A stretch of 9,284 bases of DNA, taken from assembly GCA_023136155.1 (NCBI GenBank), contig JAGLRT010000134.1, positions 1 through 9,284 on the forward strand, read 5' to 3'. A program made the translations under genes and the position numbers. This DNA is from Methanosarcinales archaeon (GTDB lineage: Archaea; Halobacteriota; Methanosarcinia; Methanosarcinales; Methanocomedenaceae). Positions 1 to 6,030 of this stretch are shown piece by piece. Position 1 is the stretch's first letter, and each line of letters opens with the position of its first letter. The notes below the pieces were generated by a model. It was not told the DNA's origin, did no database searches, and was given only the letters and a program-made list of their open reading frames with translations.

Positions 1-94
1 TGATATCAAGTAATTCAGCAATGTGGGAATAAGGCATTTCAGGGTCTTTTTCAATAATCTTAATAATTTCTTTATCTATGTCGTCCGGATTCAT
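1..94 (-). CDS. Partial Lrp/AsnC-like HTH protein, N-terminus only
   Basis: Only the first 31 codons are present; the gene runs off the left edge on the minus strand. The visible protein begins MNPDDIDKEIIKIIEKDP and continues with a PYSHIAELLDI segment. An acidic start, 'DxxI(I/L)xIIxxDP', then 'hxxIAxxL' is the usual opening of Lrp/AsnC-type helix-turn-helix regulators, where the first helix and the start of the HTH lie. A GGTGGT purine-rich sequence sits a few bases before the ATG at 94 and supports this start. It faces away from the winged-helix gene that starts at 240, so the two share a 145-base divergent control region. The effector domain is outside the window, so whether this is a true Lrp-family regulator or another small wHTH protein cannot be decided. 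Confidence 0.6.
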   Translation of the reverse strand, partial: MNPDDIDKEIIKIIEKDPEMPYSHIAELLDI

Positions 95-132
95 ACAACC
101 ACCAGAAAAACTATTTAATGTACCAAATGAAG

Positions 133-142
133 TCATTATACT
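133..142 (-). promoter_or_regulatory. Possible TATA box for the leftward HTH gene
   Basis: Read on the minus strand this AT-rich stretch gives AGTATAATGA. It lies about 43 bases before the ATG at 94, which would place transcription start near 112 and leave room for the GGTGGT ribosome site. A second AT-rich candidate (CATTAAATAG, 111-120) sits closer and would leave almost no leader. Assignment is by spacing and composition only. Confidence 0.3.
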
Positions 143-186
143 TAAGATTTATCGAATAATACGCAAACCTTTCTATGTATTACCGG

Positions 187-198
187 ATTATATAAATA
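187..198 (+). promoter_or_regulatory. TATA box for the winged-helix gene
   Basis: The sequence ATTATATAAATA is a strong archaeal TATA-type element. Its centre is about 47 bases before the ATG at 240, predicting transcription start near 217-220 and a short leader of about 20 bases. Two direct ACTGATA copies (215-221 and 223-229), 8 bases apart, lie at the predicted start of transcription, where a repressor, possibly the gene's own product, could bind. Confidence 0.5.
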
Positions 199-239
199 GA
201 TAGTAAGCCTTATTACTGATAAACTGATACTATATAGTG

Positions 240-521
240 ATGAGCGCTCTTGAAAAAGTATTTGGACGTACTGCACAGATGATAGTTCTTGAAAATCTCA
301 TCGAACACAAGAACGAATCTACATACCTATCTGGTATCGCAGAAGAGACCGGGCTGTCCCATTCAAGTGTAGCAAGGGTTATCGACCCATTGTTGGATGC
401 CGATATTGTTATCGAAAAACGCCTGGGAAAGCAAATACGTACATTCAGATTGGATATGGATAATAAAACAACTGAATTAATATTGGATTTCCATACTAAA
501 CTTTATAAGCAATTTAAGTGA
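240..521 (+). CDS. Small winged helix-turn-helix transcriptional regulator
   Basis: This is a 93-residue protein beginning MSALEKVFGRTAQ. It has a helical N-terminus (residues 1-23), then a helix-turn-helix at about 28-52 (YLSGIAEETGLSHSSVARVI), then 'LLDADIVIEKRLGKQIRTFRLD' at 51-72, which is the wing of a MarR/ArsR-like winged helix. A short C-terminal helix (about 74-93) could dimerise. It should bind DNA and act as a local regulator; no ligand domain, cysteine pair or metal site is visible, so the signal is unknown. A GTG at 237 immediately precedes the ATG and would add only one residue; I prefer the ATG. There is no clear Shine-Dalgarno sequence, but a good TATA box lies upstream. It diverges from the partial HTH gene at the left edge. 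The fold is fairly certain, the target is not known. Confidence 0.8.
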   Translation: MSALEKVFGRTAQMIVLENLIEHKNESTYLSGIAEETGLSHSSVARVIDPLLDADIVIEKRLGKQIRTFRLDMDNKTTELILDFHTKLYKQFK

Positions 522-546
522 ACTGTAAAGGCCGTTTCATTCATTT

Positions 547-560
547 GATATTATATTTAG
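547..560 (+). promoter_or_regulatory. Possible upstream TATA box (leader RNA or sRNA)
   Basis: GATATTATATTTAG is a good TATA-like match. It would start transcription near 578-582, far ahead of pheT and just ahead of or within the structured stretch at 569-653. The transcript would be either a long pheT leader of about 160 bases or a short independent RNA. It begins just after the stop of the winged-helix gene, so it could also be chance AT-richness. Confidence 0.3.
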
Positions 561-568
561 ATTCAAGT

Positions 569-653
569 TGGAGCCCCCCACTTGCCACTACCTACTATGG
601 CATCCATCTCCACATTGCACCAAAAGACCGCTGGAAGGGGTGCACTCCTTTTT
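569..653 (+). other. Structured intergenic stretch with competing hairpins and U-tract
   Basis: Several pairings are visible. TGGAG (569-573) pairs with CTCCA (608-612), enclosing GCCA (584-587) with TGGC (598-601). Further on, AAGGGG (635-640) pairs with CTCCTT (645-650) over a TGCA loop, with one G-U, and is followed by a run of Ts to 653. That hairpin competes with a perfect 6-bp pairing of TGCACC (616-621) with GGTGCA (639-644). This is terminator/antiterminator-like geometry, or the end of a small RNA, or a terminator for the upstream winged-helix gene. The stretch is richer in C and G than the flanks and has no coding frame of note on either strand. No known RNA family is recognised. 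Confidence 0.3.
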
Positions 654-680
654 AATTAATTCCGGATCAATGGGTCATGG

Positions 681-695
681 CAAAAAATCTTTATC
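681..695 (+). promoter_or_regulatory. Probable pheT promoter (BRE plus TATA-like)
   Basis: CAAAAAATCTTTATC resembles the BRE/TATA arrangement seen ahead of nrdH (AAAAATCATTTATATC on the minus strand). It predicts a start of transcription near 717, leaving about 24 bases of leader that contains the AGGAG ribosome site (729-733). A second AT-rich block, CACTATATTT at 701-710, is too close to pheT to allow that leader. Confidence 0.4.
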
Positions 696-740
696 CTAAG
701 CACTATATTTCATACCTTTAGTCAATACAGGAGTCATGAC

Positions 741-2351
741 ATGCCAGTAATCACTTTATATTACGAAGATATTGAGGCACTAACAGGAACAGACAGGGAT
801 ACATTTATTGAAAGGGTGCCCATGATGGGGGCCGATATCGAACGCATTGAAGAAGATCATATTGATATCGAGTTCTTCCCGGATCGACCGGACCTGTACA
901 GTCCTGAAGGAGTGGCCAGGGGTATGAGAGGTTTTCTTGGTATTGAAACCGGACTGCCTGAATATGAAGTCAAACAGTCCGATATCTCGATTACACTGGA
1001 TGATGAGATTAAACGTATCCGGCCTTATCTGGGCTGTGCAGTGGTACGTGGGTTGCAATTCAATGATTATAGTATTGAGAGCCTGATGGGACTGCAGGAA
1101 GACCTGCACTGGGGCCTTGGGCGGGACCGCAAAAAAGTATCTATAGGTATCCATGATATAAGTAAGGTAAAACCCCCGTTCAGATACGTGGCGGCAGACC
1201 CGGACTTTAGTTTCGTTCCCCTGGATTTCGATGTACCTATGACCATGCAGGAAATTCTGGAAAAGCATCCTAAAGGAGTGAAATATGCTCATCTCATGGA
1301 TGGGTTTGATAAATATCCCCTGATACTGGACAATAAGGACCAGGTACTCTCTTTCCCTCCCATAATCAACGGAGACCTGACCAGGGTCGAACATGACACC
1401 CATGATGTGTTCATTGATGTAACCGGGCTGGACAGTAACGTATATACTGCCCTTAACATAGTGGTCACCTCACTGGCCGAACGGGGCGGAACCATTGAGA
1501 ATGTTACCGTCAATAATAGCATAGAAGGAACGGCCACTATGCCCGACCTTAGACCTGGGGAGTGGGAAATTGATGTGGATGAAATACGCTCCCTCGCAGG
1601 CTTTGACCTCACAACTGAACAGATTGTGGAAAAACTTCAGAAAATGCGGTTCGGGGCATCGGCTCACCAGGAACACATCAAGGTCAAATCCCCTGCATAC
1701 AGGGCTGATATCTTACATACCTGGGACCTGATAGAAGACATCATCATAGGATATGGCTATGACAATATTTCACCTTCCATACCTAAAACTGTAACTGTGG
1801 GTCAACAGCATCCGATTTCCATCAAGAAACATGACATTATGCAGATATTGGTGGGACTTGGGTTTTACCAGGTGATGCCTTTCACACTTACCAGTGAAAA
1901 GGTTCATTACCACAATATGCTGCGCGCTTCAGATGGTAAGGCCACACCTGTTAAACATCCTATCAGCGAAGACCAGACCATGTTAAGAACCACTATCCTG
2001 CCGAACTTGATGGAGATACTTTCAATGAACCAGCACCGTGAACTTCCTCAGCGCATCTTTGAAGTGGGCGATGTGGTTGTGGACGGTACCACGACACAAA
2101 AGTTAGCTGGTGTGAGTATTTATCATGCAGCCAATTTCACAGAGATTCGGACAGTGGTAGATGCTGTTATGCGGGAGAGAGGGATAGAATACACTATTGG
2201 TAGTACCGATGATCCTGCTTTTCTTGAAGGCAGGCGGGCAGCCATACTCGCAGACGGCAGGGAAGTAGGTGTATTGGGTGAAATACACCCTGATGTTATC
2301 TCTAATTTCGGTCTCCAACAGCCGACCATAGGATTTGAGATGATGGTATGA
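741..2351 (+). CDS. pheT: Phenylalanyl-tRNA synthetase beta subunit, archaeal type
   Basis: PheT joins PheS in the tetrameric synthetase that charges tRNA-Phe in the cytoplasm; it holds the editing site that clears mis-charged Tyr-tRNA-Phe. The 536-residue length fits the short archaeal form, which lacks the bacterial EMAP-like and C-terminal anticodon-binding domains. The N-terminal archaeal block with FFPDRPDLYSPEGVARG (45-61) is clear. A B3/B4-type editing region spans about 95-260, with VSIGIHD at 133-139. The B5 domain is about 275-345 and contains the SPAYRADILHTWDLIED segment (317-333) and YGYDNI. The pseudo-catalytic core fills about 355-536, with HPISEDQTMLRTTILPNLM (406-424) and GEIHP (513-517). 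AGGAG lies 7 bases before the ATG. No pheS is adjacent. The stop codon overlaps the next start (ATGA), so the two genes are probably cotranscribed. Identity is secure. Confidence 0.96.
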   Translation: MPVITLYYEDIEALTGTDRDTFIERVPMMGADIERIEEDHIDIEFFPDRPDLYSPEGVARGMRGFLGIETGLPEYEVKQSDISITLDDEIKRIRPYLGCAVVRGLQFNDYSIESLMGLQEDLHWGLGRDRKKVSIGIHDISKVKPPFRYVAADPDFSFVPLDFDVPMTMQEILEKHPKGVKYAHLMDGFDKYPLILDNKDQVLSFPPIINGDLTRVEHDTHDVFIDVTGLDSNVYTALNIVVTSLAERGGTIENVTVNNSIEGTATMPDLRPGEWEIDVDEIRSLAGFDLTTEQIVEKLQKMRFGASAHQEHIKVKSPAYRADILHTWDLIEDIIIGYGYDNISPSIPKTVTVGQQHPISIKKHDIMQILVGLGFYQVMPFTLTSEKVHYHNMLRASDGKATPVKHPISEDQTMLRTTILPNLMEILSMNQHRELPQRIFEVGDVVVDGTTTQKLAGVSIYHAANFTEIRTVVDAVMRERGIEYTIGSTDDPAFLEGRRAAILADGREVGVLGEIHPDVISNFGLQQPTIGFEMMV

Positions 2352-2935
2352 ATGTCATTGACATTTCAATGACAATTAGTCCTGATATGGAAATGTATCC
2401 AGGTGATCCGGGGCCGGTAATCACTCGAATATCAAAACTTGAGGATGGTGACCAATACAACATTTCACAGTTGACACTCGGCACCCATACCGGCACCCAT
2501 GTTGACCCGCCCCTGCATTTTTTTGAAAGTGGTGCCGGTATCGATGATATGCCACTGGACATGCTTGTCGGTCCTGCCAGAGTAATTGATCTGTCCCATA
2601 TCAGAAATAGTATCGAACCTGTCGATATTGGCGATGTGAAATTTGGTGAAATATTATTGCTAAAGGGAAAAAAGGGTGGGGTAAGGCTAACAACAGCGTC
2701 GGCACAATACTTGATGGATAATGGCATCAAAACCGTGGGTACTGATGCGCTGTCCATTGGTGCGGACGGGGAAGAATACGAAGTACATACCTTGTTATTG
2801 GGTGCGGATATTGCTGTGGTTGAAGGTCTGGTGTTGTCTGATGTAGAAGCTGGACAATACCTCTTTGTATGCCTTCCGCTAAAGGTTGCAGCCGGTGATG
2901 GCGGGCCTGCCAGGGTTGTTCTGATAGAACAATAA
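2348..2935 (+). CDS. KynB-like cyclase family metal-dependent hydrolase
   Basis: This 195-residue protein belongs to the cyclase / kynurenine formamidase family (PF04199). The signature HTGTHVDPPLHF gives metal ligands H47, H51, D53 and H57. A later H147 and E159 keep the 12-residue spacing of the catalytic His and Glu in KynB-type formamidases. The N-terminus 'IDISMTISPDMEMYPGDP' (4-21) is also typical of the family. The length, just under the usual 200-220, is complete for the family core. KynB hydrolyses N-formylkynurenine, but many members have other amide or lactone substrates, and no tryptophan catabolism gene lies nearby, so the substrate is not assigned. The start overlaps the pheT stop by four bases (ATGA) and has no strong ribosome site, so translation is probably coupled to pheT. 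Family certain, reaction inferred. Confidence 0.88.
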   Translation: MNVIDISMTISPDMEMYPGDPGPVITRISKLEDGDQYNISQLTLGTHTGTHVDPPLHFFESGAGIDDMPLDMLVGPARVIDLSHIRNSIEPVDIGDVKFGEILLLKGKKGGVRLTTASAQYLMDNGIKTVGTDALSIGADGEEYEVHTLLLGADIAVVEGLVLSDVEAGQYLFVCLPLKVAAGDGGPARVVLIEQ

Positions 2936-2975
2936 AACTATGATGATTAATTGTTACAGCCCCTGCATTTCAAAT

Positions 2976-2989
2976 GGAAATATATAATT
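2976..2989 (+). promoter_or_regulatory. Possible TATA box between convergent genes
   Basis: GGAAATATATAATT is a strong TATA-like element in the space between the cyclase gene and the 3' end of nrdD. It would start a plus-strand transcript near 3008-3012, running antisense into the nrdD 3' end. The only frame it could serve is a 29-codon one at 3022-3111. In an AT-rich spacer this may be chance. Confidence 0.25.
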
Positions 2990-3021
2990 ACATTTATACT
3001 TATTTTAGTGATAATGATGAT

Positions 3022-3111
3022 ATGTGTGTGGATAGGCCACTTATGAATTCACGATACAATTCAAATATTGCATATCCATCACGCCCATCCTTGTCGCATC
3101 CACCCTCATAG
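3022..3111 (+). CDS. Possible 29-residue small ORF
   Basis: ATG at 3022 opens a short frame, MCVDRPLMNSRYN and onward, ending at TAG 3109-3111. It is rich in Ser, Pro and Arg, with no membrane segment, no Cys pair and no recognised motif. A TATA-like element lies about 40 bases upstream, but I see no ribosome binding site. The same stretch could equally be the body of a non-coding or antisense RNA, or simply spacer. It is reported because it is the only candidate in the 195-base convergent intergenic region 2936-3130. Confidence 0.12.
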   Translation: MCVDRPLMNSRYNSNIAYPSRPSLSHPPS

Positions 3112-3130
3112 ACCTATACTGATCGCAAAC

Positions 3131-5482
3131 TCACATCATATCCGAGGCACCGTACCTTAGCCTATCCTTCAACTCCTGCTTCTTGCCATTGTTCCACCCA
3201 TCTACAGCCTGGATATACCCTGTTACCCTGGACAGGTGTTCTACATTTTCGGAAGCACAGTTGGGACACGTATCCAGCAGCCCGCCTGCTACGTGGAAAT
3301 CGTTCAAGCACACCGTCATATCTTTAGTAAATGCAAAATAGCCAACCTGGGTATTCCTTGCAAGGTTCATAGCAAATTCTTTTAATCCCTGGGGGTCAGG
3401 ATGTCCCTCCCCCATAAAGATATGCATAATATTTCCACCATCTACGATTGGGAAAAAGGCATGCTCAATATCAATCCTCTCGGGCAGGGAAATATTTGCG
3501 CCAGTTGGCACATGGGTCCCATTGGTGTAATAGATAGGGAGGTCGCGAGTTTCATCAAGAAGGGATTTTGCGGCCTCCGGATCACCTTTGATTACAACTT
3601 CAGCAAATTCTTTATACTCCTTGTGCAGCATATCTGATACCGCAAAGCGCTGACATGTGGTTTCGGCAGGTGTTCGTGCCAGTGCAATCTCAATACCATG
3701 TTTTTCAGACAATTCCCTGGAATAGAATTCCATCTCATACATAGCCCGGATAGACAACTGCCTTGCTTTTTCACTCTCATACATCTGGGAACCGACATGG
3801 TGCTGCACCATTTCATTGATCCCAACAACACCTATAGTATATACCAGCCCTTCCAGGCCCACAGCAACTGACCCCTTCTTACCGGTCACAGGGTCCTTGG
3901 GCTGCTGGGTGGCAAAGGGCATTCTGCCGCTCTTTATGATATGATCCATCCAGTATCGCTTTATCTCGAACAGTTCAATTGCCCTGTCCATAAGTCTCTT
4001 CAGGTTTTCGAATAAAAGGTGGTCGTCCCCATTTGCCTCATAAGCAGCCCTGGGGCAGTTTAAGGAGACGACCTGCCAAGCGCCCATGGAAAAGTGCATT
4101 CCGTCTTTGAAATACATCTTATCGTTAAAGGTATTATCTTTGTCCGCATTGGTTGAAAAATTATAAGCACAACACTGGTAACATGAAATTCCCTCTCCAG
4201 CTCCCCGGTACTGGGGCAACTGATTATCAAAATAGGGAGAACCATACTTGGCAGCCAGTTTGAATGACAGCATGTACAGCTCATCATAGGTCAACAATTC
4301 AGGATGAACCTGATCGAACTTTTCATCTTCTTCCATAAAGTCAGGTTCTATACTAACCTCAGGCTTTGGGAAATTGAATGGCTTGCCCCAGTAATCTCCC
4401 ATAAGCATCACATTCATAATTGCTTCAAAGCCCAGGCGTACTTCACGCTCGAACTCTCCATATGTCCTAAGTGGCGCCATTTCTCCATCCCATACGCGCC
4501 CTTTATAGACCACAGGCTTGTCCCGCCAGAGTTTTGGAACCCCTGGTGAGAGTTGTACGGACGAGAATACCAGCTGGCCACCCCTGGCGACCATCATCTG
4601 GGTCATCTCGTAAACAAACATCTGCATCAGCTGTTCGATCTCATCGTACGCCATCCCTTCAAAATAAGGTGAAATGAAAGTAAGGAAATTATAAAATCCC
4701 TGCCCGCCAGCAAAATTGGTCTGGGCACTACCAAGGGCTTTTACTGCATGTAATACAGCTACTTCGGCTTTCTTGGCCGGACCAGCCACACTGGCCTTGG
4801 TCCCGGAACCATCAGGCATCAGGCCATAATAGAAGAAATATCTCAGATCCCAGTCCTGGCAGAACGCCCTGGTGCCAAGGTACTCAAGGTCGTGTATGTG
4901 AATGTCACCGTTGAGGTGGCTATCTGCAAGATCGGGGGGCAGTAGCAGCAGGTATTGTTCTTTTGATATTTTGTCTGCCTTCTTTTTGTGTGATGTCTCG
5001 GCATTCTCCTGTAGATTGGCATTATCCTTTGCTTCGAATCCTGTGCCGATATCTATCTTATAAGCGTCATAGACTGGAGTACCTACCCTGGTGGATATAT
5101 TACGCCATTCGGTGTGTCCGTGTTCCAGTAGCACGATGTTGACCAGTTCCCTCACCAGCGGACCTGACAGGAATTGTACCCCCATCTTGCGTATCCTGTT
5201 CTCAGTTTCCCTTGCAATCCCTTTTGCCGTTTCTTCGTCAATAGCTGGTTTATTGTAGAACATTTCACTGAGAACAGTCTCTTTCATCAACTGTTTTACA
5301 ATGGTGTTTCGGTCCCATTCCATCAAGTGCCCGTCAGTAGTTCTTACCTTTGGCAGGGTGGATATTTCTTCACCAGTCAGGGTTTGTTGTACCTGTTCTT
5401 TTTCATGTTCGTTTTGTTCTGCCATCATTTCATCAACCGCTTCAATATGTAAAATTTCCGGTTCCATTTGTAATTTTTGCAT
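3131..5482 (-). CDS. nrdD: Anaerobic (class III) ribonucleoside-triphosphate reductase
   Basis: NrdD reduces ribonucleoside triphosphates to dNTPs with a glycyl radical that the separate SAM enzyme NrdG installs. The protein has 783 residues. A Glu/Gln-rich extension (1-42) precedes an ATP-cone regulatory domain at about 44-135. The reductase barrel follows, with GDIHIHDLEYL (192-202), C208 on the strand where class III enzymes carry a substrate-site Cys, and SCYQCC (433-438), which should include the thiyl-radical cysteine. The glycyl radical loop RVTGY places G755, followed by GWNNGKKQE (762-770). The zinc site before it is unusual: CPNC (739-742) is present, but the earlier pair reads CLND (725-728), so one cysteine is missing. 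A GGGGGA sequence lies about 11 bases before the ATG; ATG codons at residues 6, 19 and 20 are alternatives. It follows the redoxin gene by 25 bases in one operon. nrdG is not here. Identity is secure. Confidence 0.96.
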   Translation of the reverse strand: MQKLQMEPEILHIEAVDEMMAEQNEHEKEQVQQTLTGEEISTLPKVRTTDGHLMEWDRNTIVKQLMKETVLSEMFYNKPAIDEETAKGIARETENRIRKMGVQFLSGPLVRELVNIVLLEHGHTEWRNISTRVGTPVYDAYKIDIGTGFEAKDNANLQENAETSHKKKADKISKEQYLLLLPPDLADSHLNGDIHIHDLEYLGTRAFCQDWDLRYFFYYGLMPDGSGTKASVAGPAKKAEVAVLHAVKALGSAQTNFAGGQGFYNFLTFISPYFEGMAYDEIEQLMQMFVYEMTQMMVARGGQLVFSSVQLSPGVPKLWRDKPVVYKGRVWDGEMAPLRTYGEFEREVRLGFEAIMNVMLMGDYWGKPFNFPKPEVSIEPDFMEEDEKFDQVHPELLTYDELYMLSFKLAAKYGSPYFDNQLPQYRGAGEGISCYQCCAYNFSTNADKDNTFNDKMYFKDGMHFSMGAWQVVSLNCPRAAYEANGDDHLLFENLKRLMDRAIELFEIKRYWMDHIIKSGRMPFATQQPKDPVTGKKGSVAVGLEGLVYTIGVVGINEMVQHHVGSQMYESEKARQLSIRAMYEMEFYSRELSEKHGIEIALARTPAETTCQRFAVSDMLHKEYKEFAEVVIKGDPEAAKSLLDETRDLPIYYTNGTHVPTGANISLPERIDIEHAFFPIVDGGNIMHIFMGEGHPDPQGLKEFAMNLARNTQVGYFAFTKDMTVCLNDFHVAGGLLDTCPNCASENVEHLSRVTGYIQAVDGWNNGKKQELKDRLRYGASDMM

Positions 5483-5507
5483 TTTTATGTGTCCCCCAAA
5501 TGCTCAA

Positions 5508-5768
5508 CTAAATATTTGAGATTATGTCTTCCACTTTCTTACGGTTCAGTGTATCATTGTCCATCATATCATCAGTGGTATAGAACATATTATGTATTTT
5601 AAGCACCGGCGCTGACATGGTGAATACGTTATTCATTACCAGTTCAGTTAGTGCTGCCGGAGTGGTCATGTCAACTTCATCAAATAAGATGTCAGACTCG
5701 TTTAGTATCTGCTTGAGTATTTTACAATTTGGACAGACTTTGGTGGAATATACTATTACATTTTTCAT
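5508..5768 (-). CDS. nrdH: Glutaredoxin/NrdH-like redoxin for NrdD
   Basis: This 86-residue thioredoxin-fold protein begins MKNVIVYSTKVCPNCK. The redox pair C12-P-N-C15 follows the first strand directly, as in glutaredoxin and NrdH. A second strand 'ILFDEVDMTTP' and a Pro at about residue 54 in SAPVLKI fill the usual cis-Pro position; the C-terminal helix is 'NRKKVEDIISNI'. It should carry electrons to the reductase. In Methanosarcina barkeri a similar NrdH-type redoxin, itself reduced by a ferredoxin-dependent disulfide reductase, has been shown to feed class III NrdD, and placement 25 bases ahead of nrdD agrees. The frame is open for 43 more residues upstream, but GGAGTGAT three bases before the ATG at 5768 and a TATA box beyond it mark the true start. 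The substrate is inferred from context; the fold is sure. Confidence 0.9.
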   Translation of the reverse strand: MKNVIVYSTKVCPNCKILKQILNESDILFDEVDMTTPAALTELVMNNVFTMSAPVLKIHNMFYTTDDMMDNDTLNRKKVEDIISNI

Positions 5769-5771
5769 ATT

Positions 5772-5779
5772 ATCACTCC
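5772..5779 (-). promoter_or_regulatory. Ribosome binding site deciding the nrdH start
   Basis: On the minus strand the sequence GGAGTGAT closely matches the complement of the archaeal 16S 3' end and ends three bases before the ATG at 5768. It rejects the longer frame, whose extra 43 residues would span the promoter and show no homology to redoxins. Confidence 0.75.
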
Positions 5780-5806
5780 GAGGTAAATCAACAATTAAAG
5801 GTATGA

Positions 5807-5823
5807 GGATATAAATGATTTTT
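5807..5823 (-). promoter_or_regulatory. nrdH-nrdD promoter (BRE and TATA)
   Basis: On the minus strand this reads AAAAATCATTTATATCC, an A-rich BRE followed by a near-consensus archaeal TATA box. Its TATA centre lies about 44 bases before the nrdH ATG, predicting transcription start near 5786-5788 with an 18-20 base leader that contains the GGAGTGAT ribosome site. Confidence 0.65.
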
Positions 5824-5847
5824 GAACTCGGTCTGAATATCATTATT

Positions 5848-5879
5848 GTGCATCTGTTATCAAATATGGTAACATGCAC
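5848..5879. promoter_or_regulatory. Dyad upstream of the nrdH-nrdD promoter
   Basis: GTGCAT (5848-5853) is mirrored by ATGCAC (5874-5879). Inside, GTTATC (5856-5861) pairs with GGTAAC (5868-5873) with one mismatch-like T-G, around a 6-base centre AAATAT; only two extra bases (CT) break the symmetry. It sits about 30 bases upstream of the nrdH TATA box, where an activator or repressor would bind. It is outside the predicted nrdH transcript, so a DNA operator is more likely than an RNA hairpin. Confidence 0.45.
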
Positions 5880-5932
5880 ACTCTTTGCTATGCTCAAGTA
5901 TAAAATTCCACGCTCGGTTAATCCATCAATAT

Positions 5933-5962
5933 ATTATCAGATTAAGTAACAAATCTGATAAT
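5933..5962. promoter_or_regulatory. 11-bp perfect inverted repeat, operator candidate
   Basis: ATTATCAGATT (5933-5943) and AATCTGATAAT (5952-5962) are exact reverse complements separated by 8 bases. The half-site centres are 19 bases apart, about two helical turns, as expected for a dimeric regulator on one DNA face. A further ATCAGATT copy overlaps the right arm (5961-5968), and related half-sites occur at 6031-6050. It lies midway between the divergent nrdH and thi4 promoters. A thiamine-responsive regulator such as archaeal ThiR is one candidate binder because thi4 is adjacent; that is inference. Confidence 0.55.
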
Positions 5963-5981
5963 CAGATTAATTCGCACCTAT

Positions 5982-6006
5982 TTTTCAATCCTTTTCAATC
6001 TTTTTT
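5982..6006 (+). repeat. T-rich tandem repeat upstream of thi4 TATA box
   Basis: TTTTCAATC occurs at 5982-5990 and 5992-6000, a 10-base period, followed by TTTTTT to 6006. A third TCAATC is at 6020-6025. The tract sits directly before the thi4 TATA box. A helical-turn repeat could bind a protein or bend DNA, or it may be simple composition. Confidence 0.35.
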
Positions 6007-6008
6007 AG

Positions 6009-6019
6009 GTAATTATAAG
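6009..6019 (+). promoter_or_regulatory. Probable thi4 TATA box
   Basis: GTAATTATAAG lies about 54 bases before the thi4 ATG, predicting transcription start near 6038-6042 and a leader of about 26-30 bases. The TTATCAGATG half-site at 6031-6040 would cover the start of transcription. No TPP riboswitch core (no CTGAGA box with a matching second element) is visible in the leader. Confidence 0.45.
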
Positions 6020-6030
6020 TCAATCTCCGG

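Noticed and set aside
780..1403. Minus-strand open frame (207 codons) opposite pheT
   Set aside because: It lies entirely within the securely identified pheT, has no recognisable domain and no promoter or ribosome site.
5769..5897. Forty-three-residue N-terminal extension of the redoxin frame
   Set aside because: It spans the TATA box and the GGAGTGAT ribosome site and has no redoxin-like sequence; the start at 5768 fits the family length.
5980..6006. CRISPR-like repeat: TTTTCAATC copies resemble ends of archaeal CRISPR repeats (ATTGAAA on the minus strand)
   Set aside because: The repeat unit is only 10 bases, tandem, without spacers and without cas genes.
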